NCBI GenBank assembly: GCA_020846715.1
Contig: JADLDK010000016.1
Location: 62,001 to 126,000, forward strand
DNA: 64,000 nt
Direction of reading: 5' to 3'
Source: Armatimonadota bacterium
Lineage (GTDB): Bacteria; Armatimonadota; UBA5829; DSUL01
Made by a program: the position numbers and the translations under genes. The notes under the pieces are model-generated. The model did not search any database. It saw nothing but the letters and a program-made list of their open reading frames with translations, and was not told the DNA's origin. Shown one piece after another: positions 49,101-56,924 of this stretch (positions within the stretch are counted from its first letter, which is position 1; each line of letters begins with the position of its first letter).

Positions 49101-50417
49101 ATGGCACTCTCAAGTACCCATAACGAGACCCCTCAAACCCTGCACGACACGCTCCAGCTTCTGATTATCGCGGGACGCTGGCTGATTGTCATTGCCGCGC
49201 TGATGGAAATCGCGGTGCTACTGCTGTTTCATTCCAGCCACATGTTCGCGCGCGGTAGTGAGGCTGCGTACGTTTTCACCTTTTTCATCGTCTATAACGT
49301 CGCGTCTCTCTACCTTGTGCACAGAGTGAGTTTTCAACGGCTGCCGATGGTGGTTTTTCTCGCGGTTGATCTCATTTTTGTCGCGTTCGCTTCGTACTAT
49401 ACCGGTGGCGCCAACAGTCCGTTTCTGGAACAGTGTTATCTGATAATCTTCGCGGGAGCGCTGTACTACGGGCTCTCCGGCGGCGTACTCACAGCGTTTG
49501 CGAGTGTGGCGATGGAGGTCTTTCTCGTCTCGCTCAACCCGCAGTGGCTATGGCAGGATGTGCGCGAAGTCGTCCCCTATTTTATAGTCGCTGGCTTGCT
49601 CACAGGGTACCTGGTGCACCAACTGCGGCACTGGTTCGAGCGCTATGTTGAGACGGAGGAGATATCCCACGAAAGAGAGCTGGAAGCGCAGATTGCCAGG
49701 CGGGAGATGGAGCTTGCGCGGCGCATGCAGCAGGCCATACTGCCCTCTGCGCCGCCTGCATTGAAGGGATTTGACATAGCCGCGCGCCTAGACTTCGCTT
49801 CAGAGGTGGGGGGCGACTTCTACCTGTTCTTTCCCGGCAAAGACAGGATGCAGATCGTTATCGGAGATGTCTCAGGCAAGGGCTTCGGCGCAGCGCTCAT
49901 TTCCACCAGCATCGCCAACATGCTGCCCATCCTGCACCCACTGGAGCGCCCGGTGGAGGCTCTGCAGGAGCTAAACCACGATCTGGAAGACCGCCTCCCG
50001 ACAGACACGTTCGTCACGATGATCATCGCGGAAATTGCCACATCAACGGAAGATGTCACTCTGTGGAACTGCGGACATCCGCCGGCGCTGGTGTGGAAAG
50101 CCTCCACTGAGGAGGTGCGCGCCATCGAGCATTTTAATTCGGGGCTCGGCTTTCTGCCCGAGTGGAGCGGACTCCCCACGAGCGTGAAGTTAGGTGAAGG
50201 CGACGTCCTGCTGCTTTATACAGACGGCCTGACCGAAGCGAGAAACGTTGGGAGGGAGTGTTTCGACACCGAGCGCGCGTGCAATCTGCTGCGAAAGAGT
50301 GCGCACAAAAGCGCTCAGGAGATCGCTTCTTCTATTGCCAGCGATGTGCACTTGTGGGGCAGTGTTGTTGACGACATGACTATCATTGTCTGCAAGCGCA
50401 TCCTCAGCGTTGCCTGA
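49101..50417 (+). CDS. Membrane-bound SpoIIE-type (PP2C-like) serine phosphatase
   Basis: A 438-residue protein. Residues 18-180 hold about six transmembrane segments; a short coiled-coil linker (EISHERELEAQIARREMELA) leads into the phosphatase domain (about 205-436). Phosphatase motifs are ARRMQQAILPSAPP, the metal-binding EVGGDFYLFF and GDVSGKGFGAAL, YTDGLTEA, and VDDMTIIVCK. Such RsbU/SpoIIE-like enzymes dephosphorylate anti-sigma factor antagonists and so control alternative sigma factors. The signal sensed by the membrane part is unknown. No anti-sigma or antagonist gene is adjacent. ATG 49101 follows AAGACCAGG. Confidence 0.93.
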   Translation: MALSSTHNETPQTLHDTLQLLIIAGRWLIVIAALMEIAVLLLFHSSHMFARGSEAAYVFTFFIVYNVASLYLVHRVSFQRLPMVVFLAVDLIFVAFASYYTGGANSPFLEQCYLIIFAGALYYGLSGGVLTAFASVAMEVFLVSLNPQWLWQDVREVVPYFIVAGLLTGYLVHQLRHWFERYVETEEISHERELEAQIARREMELARRMQQAILPSAPPALKGFDIAARLDFASEVGGDFYLFFPGKDRMQIVIGDVSGKGFGAALISTSIANMLPILHPLERPVEALQELNHDLEDRLPTDTFVTMIIAEIATSTEDVTLWNCGHPPALVWKASTEEVRAIEHFNSGLGFLPEWSGLPTSVKLGEGDVLLLYTDGLTEARNVGRECFDTERACNLLRKSAHKSAQEIASSIASDVHLWGSVVDDMTIIVCKRILSVA

Positions 50418-50420
50418 CTG

Positions 50421-51956
50421 TCAGCGCCCGCCCAGCCACACAACCAGCTTGCTCAGCGCCAGATTCCCGTCGGAAGCGCGCAGCCGAAGGTCTTTTTCAG
50501 CAACTGACAGGTTCGTCTCAAAGCGCAAATCTCTCAGACGCATTTGAGCTGTTTTCCACCGGCGGGTATTGTGGCGATCGAAACTCGCAGATGACTCAAA
50601 AGCGCTACCGTTCCAGTTGTAGTCCACAGTCACGGTCCCGCCGCCCTGATCGAAGTAGGTAACCGCGATGTCCACCACATCAATGCGAGTACTTCCGCGG
50701 CTTTCCTGAAGAATTGGGCTGTCTTCGATGTCGAGATAGATGTACGGAAACTCTGGAGTTGTCTTCTTGCACTCGATGCCCGCCATCGAATCTGGCTGTG
50801 GGCGACACAGCGGCAGGTACGGCTCTCGAGGGTGGCAGGACAGGATACCGTTGAACTCATCCTCAAAAACAGGACTGTAGTCCGGGTCGTGATAGCGCGG
50901 GCGCATCTGCGCAAAGCGGATGTACAGCGGGCCGGCCTGCCTGTACGACTTCATACCCAGATGCTGCGCCGCCCATTCGATATCCCTTCGCATCTCTGGC
51001 TTGCACAGGTCCGTTTCGTAAATCCAGAGATAGTCCGGACAGTCCAGTAAAGCCCGATTGATCGAAGACCGAAAGGTGGCCTTCTCCCAGCCCCAGGGCT
51101 CGCTGGTCGCCACACCCTGCTCGTAGATGCGCCTGGTCTTTCCGATGGTGTTAATAAAGATGCGGCTGAAGTGCTCGTGATCTGTGTAGGAGTAGTGAGC
51201 GCCCCAGCCGTTCTGCTTCAGATACAGCCCGTGCCGCACTGCAAACTCCGCAAGCTCATAGCCGATCACTTTGCGGTCCTGCGTGTGCGCATCCGGGCCG
51301 CCGATACTGATTGACAGGACAAGCGGGGTGCGTTTGAGAGCGTTCATAAAGACTCGCGCCATCCGTTTGCAGTGCTCAATATAGTGAGCATGAGTGTACC
51401 CCAGCTCCTGCCAGCGCTTTGACATCTGCTCGTTGTCTGTGTGAACGTAGGTTTCTTCCCAGCGGCCAACCCCGCCAATCTGCACAAACTCAATGCCCGG
51501 ATTCCCGTCGTAACGCCGAGCCAGCGCACTAACCATCTCCGAATACTTCTGTACGAAAACAGGATTCCAGAACACCGGAAACACTATGTTCGAAGCGCTG
51601 AACTCATTTGAGTCCACTTTTGGAACGCGGTATCTGTCAAACACCCAGTCTGGCGTGGCGCTGTTTTCGTTGCACGCGCTCATAATGCGAATGACAACTT
51701 TCTTTCCCGCGCTAACCCAGGGCCGCATCGTCTCATCAATCAGCTTCCAGTTGTAGCGCCCCTCCTCCGGCTCAATCTCCCGCCATTCGAACAACAGCTC
51801 TTTACCGGCGACAAGTGGGTCGCCGAGAGCGCAGTCCGAGCCGCGCGGAAATCCGCCGAAGAGGAAAATGCCGCCACCACTGCGAGCACTGGCGACACTG
51901 CACGAGGCGAGTAACAGAATCCAGACAGCAAGCATTGGAAGGAGTTGGGTCTTCAT
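50421..51956 (-). CDS. Secreted glycoside-hydrolase-like TIM-barrel lipoprotein
   Basis: A 511-residue protein. The N-terminus is a signal peptide with a lipobox LASC (C19), so it is probably a lipoprotein. A TIM-barrel region (about 30-370) has the start ELLFEWREIEPEEGRYNWKL, typical of GH42/GH5-like enzymes, then GIEFVQIGGVGRWEETYV, with Glu candidates for catalysis, and YLWIYETDLCKPE late in the barrel. The last 110 residues (VDIAVTYFDQGGGTVTVDYN) look like a beta-sandwich carbohydrate-binding domain. The exact GH family is not certain and the substrate is unknown. It is divergent from the sulfatase gene, which suggests a shared role in glycan use. Confidence 0.78.
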   Translation of the reverse strand: MKTQLLPMLAVWILLLASCSVASARSGGGIFLFGGFPRGSDCALGDPLVAGKELLFEWREIEPEEGRYNWKLIDETMRPWVSAGKKVVIRIMSACNENSATPDWVFDRYRVPKVDSNEFSASNIVFPVFWNPVFVQKYSEMVSALARRYDGNPGIEFVQIGGVGRWEETYVHTDNEQMSKRWQELGYTHAHYIEHCKRMARVFMNALKRTPLVLSISIGGPDAHTQDRKVIGYELAEFAVRHGLYLKQNGWGAHYSYTDHEHFSRIFINTIGKTRRIYEQGVATSEPWGWEKATFRSSINRALLDCPDYLWIYETDLCKPEMRRDIEWAAQHLGMKSYRQAGPLYIRFAQMRPRYHDPDYSPVFEDEFNGILSCHPREPYLPLCRPQPDSMAGIECKKTTPEFPYIYLDIEDSPILQESRGSTRIDVVDIAVTYFDQGGGTVTVDYNWNGSAFESSASFDRHNTRRWKTAQMRLRDLRFETNLSVAEKDLRLRASDGNLALSKLVVWLGGR

Positions 51957-52036
51957 AGCGGGTAGTTAAGTCTAACAGCTTCATCTGCCGCATGACAATC
52001 GGACTGGCGGCGGTTTTACAGAGCGAGGAATCAGCG

Positions 52037-53509
52037 ATGCGAATTCTGTACATAGACGTCGACTGCATGCGGCCGGACCATCTCGGATGCTACGGCTATC
52101 ATCGCGACACAAGTCCCAACATTGACGCGGTCGCTGCGCGGGGGACACGCTGTGAAAACTTCTACGCCTCAGACGCTCCCTGCCTGCCCTCCCGGACTGC
52201 GCTCTTCAGCGGACGCCTCGGGATCCACACCGGCGTCATCAACCACGGAGGCCTCCAGGCGGACATGCGCCCGCAGGGTGAGCGGAGGGGCTTCAGCAAT
52301 ATGTCTGGGCCGTGCATTTCGTGGATGACGGCGCTGCGCAAGGCTGGGCTGTACACAGCGACGGTCAGCCCGTTCCCAACGCGTCACGCGGCATGGTTTT
52401 TTCTGGATGGTTTCCGGGAGTGGATGGATACGGGCGGCGGAGGGCTGGACCGCGCTGATGAGGTCACTCCCACTGCGCTGAAATGGCTGAAAGACCACGC
52501 CCGTGAGGATAACTGGTTTCTCCACGTGAACTACTGGGACCCGCACACGCCGTACAGAACGCCGCTGGAATATGGCAATCCCTTTGCGGACGATGCGCCG
52601 CCGGGATGGCTGACGCAGGAGACTATAGACGCACAGCGCCAAAGCTACGGCCCGCACAGCGCGCGCGACCTGTACGAATATGGACCCTTCGATACGGCAA
52701 AGTGGCCGCGCGTACCCGCCGAAATCGCCACGCTTGCGGACTGGAAGAAGTGGATTGACGGTTATGACACGGGTATCCGCTACGCTGACGACGATATCGG
52801 CCGTGTCCTGAATCTGCTGGCGGACGAAGGCGTCCTGGATGAGACGGTGATTATCATCTCAGCCGACCACGGCGAAAACCAGGGCGAGTTGAACGTGTAC
52901 GGGGACCATCAGACCGCCGACCACTGGACATGCCGCGTGCCCCTTATTGTCGCAGGGCCCGAGATTCAGCAGGGGCATGTAGATTCTGGGCTGCACTACC
53001 AGCTTGACCTCGCGCCCACAGTAACAAACCTGGTTGGCGGAGTCTGCGGCGAGATGTGGGACGGCGAAAGCTTTCTGCCAGCCCTCACAGGAGAAGTCAC
53101 CTCTTCTGAGACTTCGCGACAGTATCTTGTCGTCAGCCAGGGCGCATGGGCGTGCCAGCGCTCCGTGAGATGGGATCGCTGGATGTTGATCCGGACCTAT
53201 CACGACGGTCTGAAAGACTTCCCGGAGTCTATGCTCTTCGATCTGCGGGACGACCCTCACGAAGAGCGCGACCTGGCTTCTCAAAAGCCTGAGATCGTTG
53301 AGCAGGGGCTGAGCTATCTGAACAGCTGGTACGAGGCCATGATGGCCGTTTCTCCAGACTCAGAAGACCCGATGTGGGAAGTAATTCAGGAGGGTGGCCC
53401 GTTCCACACACGCGGCCGCCTGGAGCGCTACGCCGGGATTCTGGAGGATACAGGCCGCTTGGAAGCAGCCGAGAGAATGCGCGGCCGGCATGCAAAGTTT
53501 GCGAAGTGA
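52037..53509 (+). CDS. Sulfatase (formylglycine-dependent, Cys type)
   Basis: A 490-residue alkaline-phosphatase-fold sulfatase. The metal ligands appear in DVDCMRPDHLG near the start; the sulfatase signature is C49 in DAPCLPSRTALFSGR, in the CxPSR form that is oxidised to formylglycine by an activating enzyme (not seen in this window). The C-terminal metal site is SADHGENQGE. No signal peptide is seen, so cytoplasmic action is likely unless the true start lies upstream. It would remove sulfate esters from sugars or other compounds. ATG 52037 follows GAGGA by seven bases. Confidence 0.92.
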   Translation: MRILYIDVDCMRPDHLGCYGYHRDTSPNIDAVAARGTRCENFYASDAPCLPSRTALFSGRLGIHTGVINHGGLQADMRPQGERRGFSNMSGPCISWMTALRKAGLYTATVSPFPTRHAAWFFLDGFREWMDTGGGGLDRADEVTPTALKWLKDHAREDNWFLHVNYWDPHTPYRTPLEYGNPFADDAPPGWLTQETIDAQRQSYGPHSARDLYEYGPFDTAKWPRVPAEIATLADWKKWIDGYDTGIRYADDDIGRVLNLLADEGVLDETVIIISADHGENQGELNVYGDHQTADHWTCRVPLIVAGPEIQQGHVDSGLHYQLDLAPTVTNLVGGVCGEMWDGESFLPALTGEVTSSETSRQYLVVSQGAWACQRSVRWDRWMLIRTYHDGLKDFPESMLFDLRDDPHEERDLASQKPEIVEQGLSYLNSWYEAMMAVSPDSEDPMWEVIQEGGPFHTRGRLERYAGILEDTGRLEAAERMRGRHAKFAK

Positions 53510-53589
53510 GTGAGACTCACACGCGTACTGCGAGATTGCCACAGCTGAATCCAGCGAGATTCCCCGCAGCAGCGGGCGACATCTGACAT

Positions 53590-55296
53590 CTACTCCGGGT
53601 GCAGATGAGCGGGTCTGGCCTTGGCCTGTATTCGGGCGAGAGTCCCAGGCTCAACTCCGGCGATGATGACAGACACGCGATCGCCAGCCCGGAGCCGTGT
53701 GCTGCCACTGGGGACCAGTTCAGTGCCGCCGCGGTCAATTGTGACCACCAGACACCCCGGAGGCAAGCCCAGATCGCGCACGCGCTTGCTCTGCATCTCC
53801 GACTCCGGCTCCACAGCAAAGTCCACCAGAATCGGCTCACTGTGGTCGGCAGCCTTCATACCCGTCCTGCGCAGATCCTGCTCAAGCATTGCCTCGTACA
53901 CGGGCTTGTCACCGAGATGCTCTGCTACAACGTAAGCCGTCAAGCATGCCACCAGAAGCGCAAATAGCTGCTGCTGGTTCCCTGTCATCTCCAGAATCAG
54001 GACGATACCGGTGAGCGGAGCGCGGATGCTGGCGGCGAAGAACGCCGCCATTCCCACCACAGAGAATGCGGCGGGAGTCTGCGCGAGATCTGGAAAGAAA
54101 ATGGCGCTTGCCTGCCCTACGATCAACCCGAGGATAGCGCCCAGCACCAGCAGGGGAGCAAAAATTCCCCCAGGCACCCCTGTTCCGTAGCTGAAGACAG
54201 TAAGCGCGAACTTCACCGCAAAAAGCAGGACCAGAAACGACAGAAGGTGGGCGCCGGCGAAGCGCCCCTGAAGGATTTGCTCCGCAACATTGTGACCGCC
54301 TCCCACTGCCAGAGGCACCCACCATGCCGTTGCGGCGGCAACGGCGCCCATAGTAGCGGCGGCAAACCACGGAGGCTGTTTCCAGGACCGAAAGAAGCTG
54401 GTACACCACAGCAGGCACCGGTTGTAATAGACGCCTCCAAGACCGGTTAGAAGCCCGACGACGCCGAAGAGCGGCAGCGCCGTGAGAGGGGCTGTTGGAT
54501 AGCCCTGTATGTGAAAGGATGGCAGTTGTCCGGTGAGGGCGCGCGTAATTGCGACAGCGGTCACAGCAGCGACAAAGGATGTGCCGTAGGTCAGCGCTGA
54601 GAGTTCGCGCTGGAGCTCCTCGATAACGAAGAGAAAACCCGCCAGCGGCGCATTGAAGACAGCCGCCAGTCCCGCCCCAGCCCCGCACGCTATCAGGCTG
54701 GGCTGGACGCGGCGAGGCAACTTCAAAACGTCACTGAAGGCCTTACCAAAGCATGCGCCTATCTGTACGGCCGGGCCTTCCCTGCCCAGAGACATACCAG
54801 CCCCGATAGCCAGAACTCCCGCGACGAACTTCACTGGCAGGATCCGCTTCCAGTTGAGCTCCCGCAGATGGAGAAGCACTCCTTTGATGTGCGGGATTCC
54901 GCTTCCGCCCGCCTCCGGGGCGTAGCGCGCGGTGATCTCTCCGGCAATACCCGCCATAACAAACCCGCAGCAGGGAAGAACCATCCATCCCCACGCCGGA
55001 TGAGTCTTGAGCCAGAGCAGCGCATGTGTGCGCAGCGTCTCTGCGTAGAACAAAGACACCTCAAACGCCACTCCGGCAAATCCGGCCAGAGCACCGACAC
55101 CGGCGGCCCGGGCAAGCTGGATGCGCCTGCGCGCGCGCAGGAGGCTGGTACGCCTGCGCTCCCGCTCTCCGCGCAGAACCGCCTCGGCGCTCTGCTCCGC
55201 CATGCGCGATTCTCCTGTGAGAGATTCGCCTGCCAGTTCGTTTATGCTCAACTCATCCTTGGGAGTTGCGCTCTTTTGGTCTTCGGACTCAGACAT
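53590..55296 (-). CDS. ClC-family chloride channel/transporter with C-terminal TrkA-C-like domain
   Basis: A 568-residue membrane protein with a charged N-terminal tail of about 60 residues and a ClC core of about 12-16 hydrophobic helices. Selectivity-filter motifs are GSGIPH (131-136), GREGPAVQ (171-178, with the gating Glu173), and GVPGGIFAPLLV. The pair Glu226-Glu227 in FNAPLAGFLFVIEEL matches the internal proton Glu of E. coli ClC, so a H+/Cl- exchange mode is likely. The C-terminus (about 485-560; GCLVVTIDRGGTELVPSGST) is a TrkA-C/RCK-C-like domain for ligand control. ATG 55296 is chosen; GTG 55299 is an alternative. Confidence 0.93.
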   Translation of the reverse strand: MSESEDQKSATPKDELSINELAGESLTGESRMAEQSAEAVLRGERERRRTSLLRARRRIQLARAAGVGALAGFAGVAFEVSLFYAETLRTHALLWLKTHPAWGWMVLPCCGFVMAGIAGEITARYAPEAGGSGIPHIKGVLLHLRELNWKRILPVKFVAGVLAIGAGMSLGREGPAVQIGACFGKAFSDVLKLPRRVQPSLIACGAGAGLAAVFNAPLAGFLFVIEELQRELSALTYGTSFVAAVTAVAITRALTGQLPSFHIQGYPTAPLTALPLFGVVGLLTGLGGVYYNRCLLWCTSFFRSWKQPPWFAAATMGAVAAATAWWVPLAVGGGHNVAEQILQGRFAGAHLLSFLVLLFAVKFALTVFSYGTGVPGGIFAPLLVLGAILGLIVGQASAIFFPDLAQTPAAFSVVGMAAFFAASIRAPLTGIVLILEMTGNQQQLFALLVACLTAYVVAEHLGDKPVYEAMLEQDLRRTGMKAADHSEPILVDFAVEPESEMQSKRVRDLGLPPGCLVVTIDRGGTELVPSGSTRLRAGDRVSVIIAGVEPGTLARIQAKARPAHLHPE

Positions 55297-55457
55297 CACT
55301 CAGGGGACTTTTTGGCACAAAAAGCAGGCATGAGCCACGCCATCACGGAGCGCTGGGCTATGTTGTGCGTCGCCGGCGTGAGAATTTGGGATAAACTCAG
55401 TGAGGGTTTCGTCACGCACGGGCGTGGCTTCTCGCCCTGGAATGTAGAGGAATGGAT

Positions 55458-56096
55458 ATGTTGAAGAAAGCTTTGATACTTCCGGTCTGCGCGGGGCTGT
55501 GTCTGGGCGCATCGGTCGCGCAGGTACAGGGCGATGGCGCCACCGCGCCTCCTGCTCCGGCCAGTAATCGAATGATGCAGATGCGCCCCGCTGTCATAAA
55601 GGCGCTCGCGGTTCTGCACCCCACAGAGGGCAACAAGGCGCATGGCACGGTCGTCTTTACGAGAGAAGGCGCAAAAGTTCGCGTGGTCGCTGACGTTGAC
55701 GGCCTTCAACCAAACAGCAAGCACGGATTTCACATCCATGAGTTTGGTGACTGCAGCTCTGGGGACGGGATGAGCGCGGGCGGGCACTTCAATCCGATGG
55801 GCCATCAGCACGCCGGGCCGTCAACCGAGCTGCGGCACTCCGGCGACATGGGCAACCTTCAGGCCGACGCCAACGGACATGCGCACCTGGACATCACCCT
55901 GGACAACATCACTCTCGGAATGGGGCCCACGAACATCCTGGGACGTGGAGTGATTGTCCACGCGCAGGAAGATGACTTCGCGACGCAGCCGACAGGTAAC
56001 GCGGGTGGCCGAATTGCCTGTGGGGTGATCGGGATCGCCAAAGACGGGATTCAAAAACCAGCCACGCCCAGCGCTCCTGCTGCGAAACCCCAGTAG
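55458..56096 (+). CDS. sodC: Cu/Zn superoxide dismutase, exported
   Basis: A 212-residue protein with a signal peptide (residues 1-23) and a Cu/Zn superoxide dismutase domain. All metal ligands are visible: the HGFHIHEFGDC pair, GGHFNP, GHQHAGP, RHSGDMGN (His and Asp), and VIVHAQEDD for the copper His; the two Cys of the disulfide are in FGDCS and RIACGVIG. It detoxifies superoxide outside the cytoplasm. A Pro/Ala/Lys tail ends the protein. GAGGA at 55447-55451 makes ATG 55458 more likely than the ATG at 55452. It is divergent from the ClC gene. Confidence 0.95.
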   Translation: MLKKALILPVCAGLCLGASVAQVQGDGATAPPAPASNRMMQMRPAVIKALAVLHPTEGNKAHGTVVFTREGAKVRVVADVDGLQPNSKHGFHIHEFGDCSSGDGMSAGGHFNPMGHQHAGPSTELRHSGDMGNLQADANGHAHLDITLDNITLGMGPTNILGRGVIVHAQEDDFATQPTGNAGGRIACGVIGIAKDGIQKPATPSAPAAKPQ

Positions 56097-56250
56097 TTTT
56101 GAGGCCGCGCCTGCGCTGAGAAGACGCCGCTGAAACCGGCTCTGGGGCGTGGCCCAGCAAGCCTGCACTACGGACAGTGGAGAAGACCCAGAATACTGTC
56201 TCAAGAAAGCTGCAAATCTTCCCGATACAGGTGTTGAAAGGCTTCCAATC

Positions 56251-56259
56251 TGGTATAAT
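56251..56259 (+). promoter_or_regulatory. Strong extended -10 promoter upstream of a gene-free region
   Basis: TGGTATAAT, an exact extended -10 element; TTGAAA lies 14 bases further upstream but that spacing is short. It faces a stretch of 665 bases with no recognisable gene before the glycosyltransferase start at 56925. Confidence 0.6.
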
Positions 56260-56658
56260 ACAGATGAAGCTGACGGAGCGGAGCCGGAGCCGAAGCTTCC
56301 TTCTCTAACACGGAGAGATCCGGATAAGAAGAGGAGAGAATGCTTGAGGATATCTTCCGGCGAGCTACCCGGATTGGATGGTCAAAGGGGATAGACCCGG
56401 GGCGTTCAGGCTGCAGGCTCACTAGCGGTCTTCAATAGGGAAGCCGCGGAGGTGGAGTCTGGCAATCGGCAACGGACGCGCAGACCGGAGCAGGTCTTCC
56501 CAAATGTCACGCTGCATATAGCGAAAAGACTCTTACGATCCGGGGTCAGCGAGGGAGCGCCAGGCATCCAAGCGCCTTACGCAACCTGTAAGCGCAAAGA
56601 TGCGTACGCCGGGACGGACCACAATCCGAACCCCGTAGAATATAAGGAGTGACCACCT

Positions 56659-56703
56659 ATGCGACCTGTTGTAGGCTGGCCAGACAGATTTCTGTTCATT
56701 TGA
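56659..56703 (+). CDS. Possible 14-residue leader peptide
   Basis: ATG 56659 preceded by a perfect AAGGAG at 56644-56649, nine bases away. The frame encodes MRPVVGWPDRFLFI and stops at TGA 56701-56703, directly before three hairpins. The arrangement resembles leader-peptide attenuators, but the peptide has no run of a single amino acid, so the link is speculative. Confidence 0.3.
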   Translation: MRPVVGWPDRFLFI

Positions 56704-56795
56704 ACATGGTGGGGCGGCCGTGGCTGCTCCACCGTATGACGGACAAGCGCCAGCCTCGGCGCTTGAGTCCGTTCACTGATTGTAAAGATGATATA

Positions 56796-56832
56796 CGGCC
56801 GGAGAACGCGCCTGAGAAGGCTTCTCCGGCCG
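56796..56832 (+). terminator. Strong hairpin, possible attenuator or terminator
   Basis: An 11-base-pair perfect stem (56796-56806 with 56822-56832), a three-base bulge, then a four-base-pair stem closed by a GAGA (GNRA-type) tetraloop. It is followed by CTTTCG rather than a T-run, so it may act as a pause or RNA structure element rather than a simple terminator. Confidence 0.35.
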
Positions 56833-56924
56833 CTTTCGTGTACGCACCTTGCGCGGGAATGTCGCAGGAACTCTCCTGCCTTCCAGACAAGAGGCTCTTG
56901 CCGAATCCTCGGATGAGCCATTGA

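Larger units (their letters stand above)
56097..56924 (+). ncRNA. Hairpin-rich non-coding transcript or long leader (candidate structured RNA)
   Basis: No known gene is visible in 828 bases. From the promoter at 56251 onward there are at least six compact hairpins: 56425-56447, 56482-56497, 56572-56595, 56708-56733 (eight base pairs), 56739-56772 (13 base pairs with a two-base bulge), and 56796-56832 (11 base pairs, then a four-base-pair stem closed by a GAGA tetraloop). A short frame with a perfect ribosome binding site starts at 56659. This could be a structured RNA or an attenuator-type leader of the downstream operon. I checked for RNase P, tmRNA, T-box and SAM or glycine riboswitch motifs and found none. 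Confidence 0.4.

Noticed and set aside
53506-53520. Perfect short inverted repeat (GTGAGT, 3-base loop, ACTCAC) at the end of the sulfatase gene
   Set aside because: The loop is too short for a stable hairpin and there is no T-run, so I do not call it a terminator.
56097-56924. RNase P RNA, tmRNA or a known riboswitch in the gene-free region
   Set aside because: The key RNase P segments (GAGGAAAGTCC-like and CAGAA...CGGCTTA-like), the tmRNA tRNA-like 3' end, the T-box AGGGTGGNACCGCG and the SAM or glycine core motifs are all absent.
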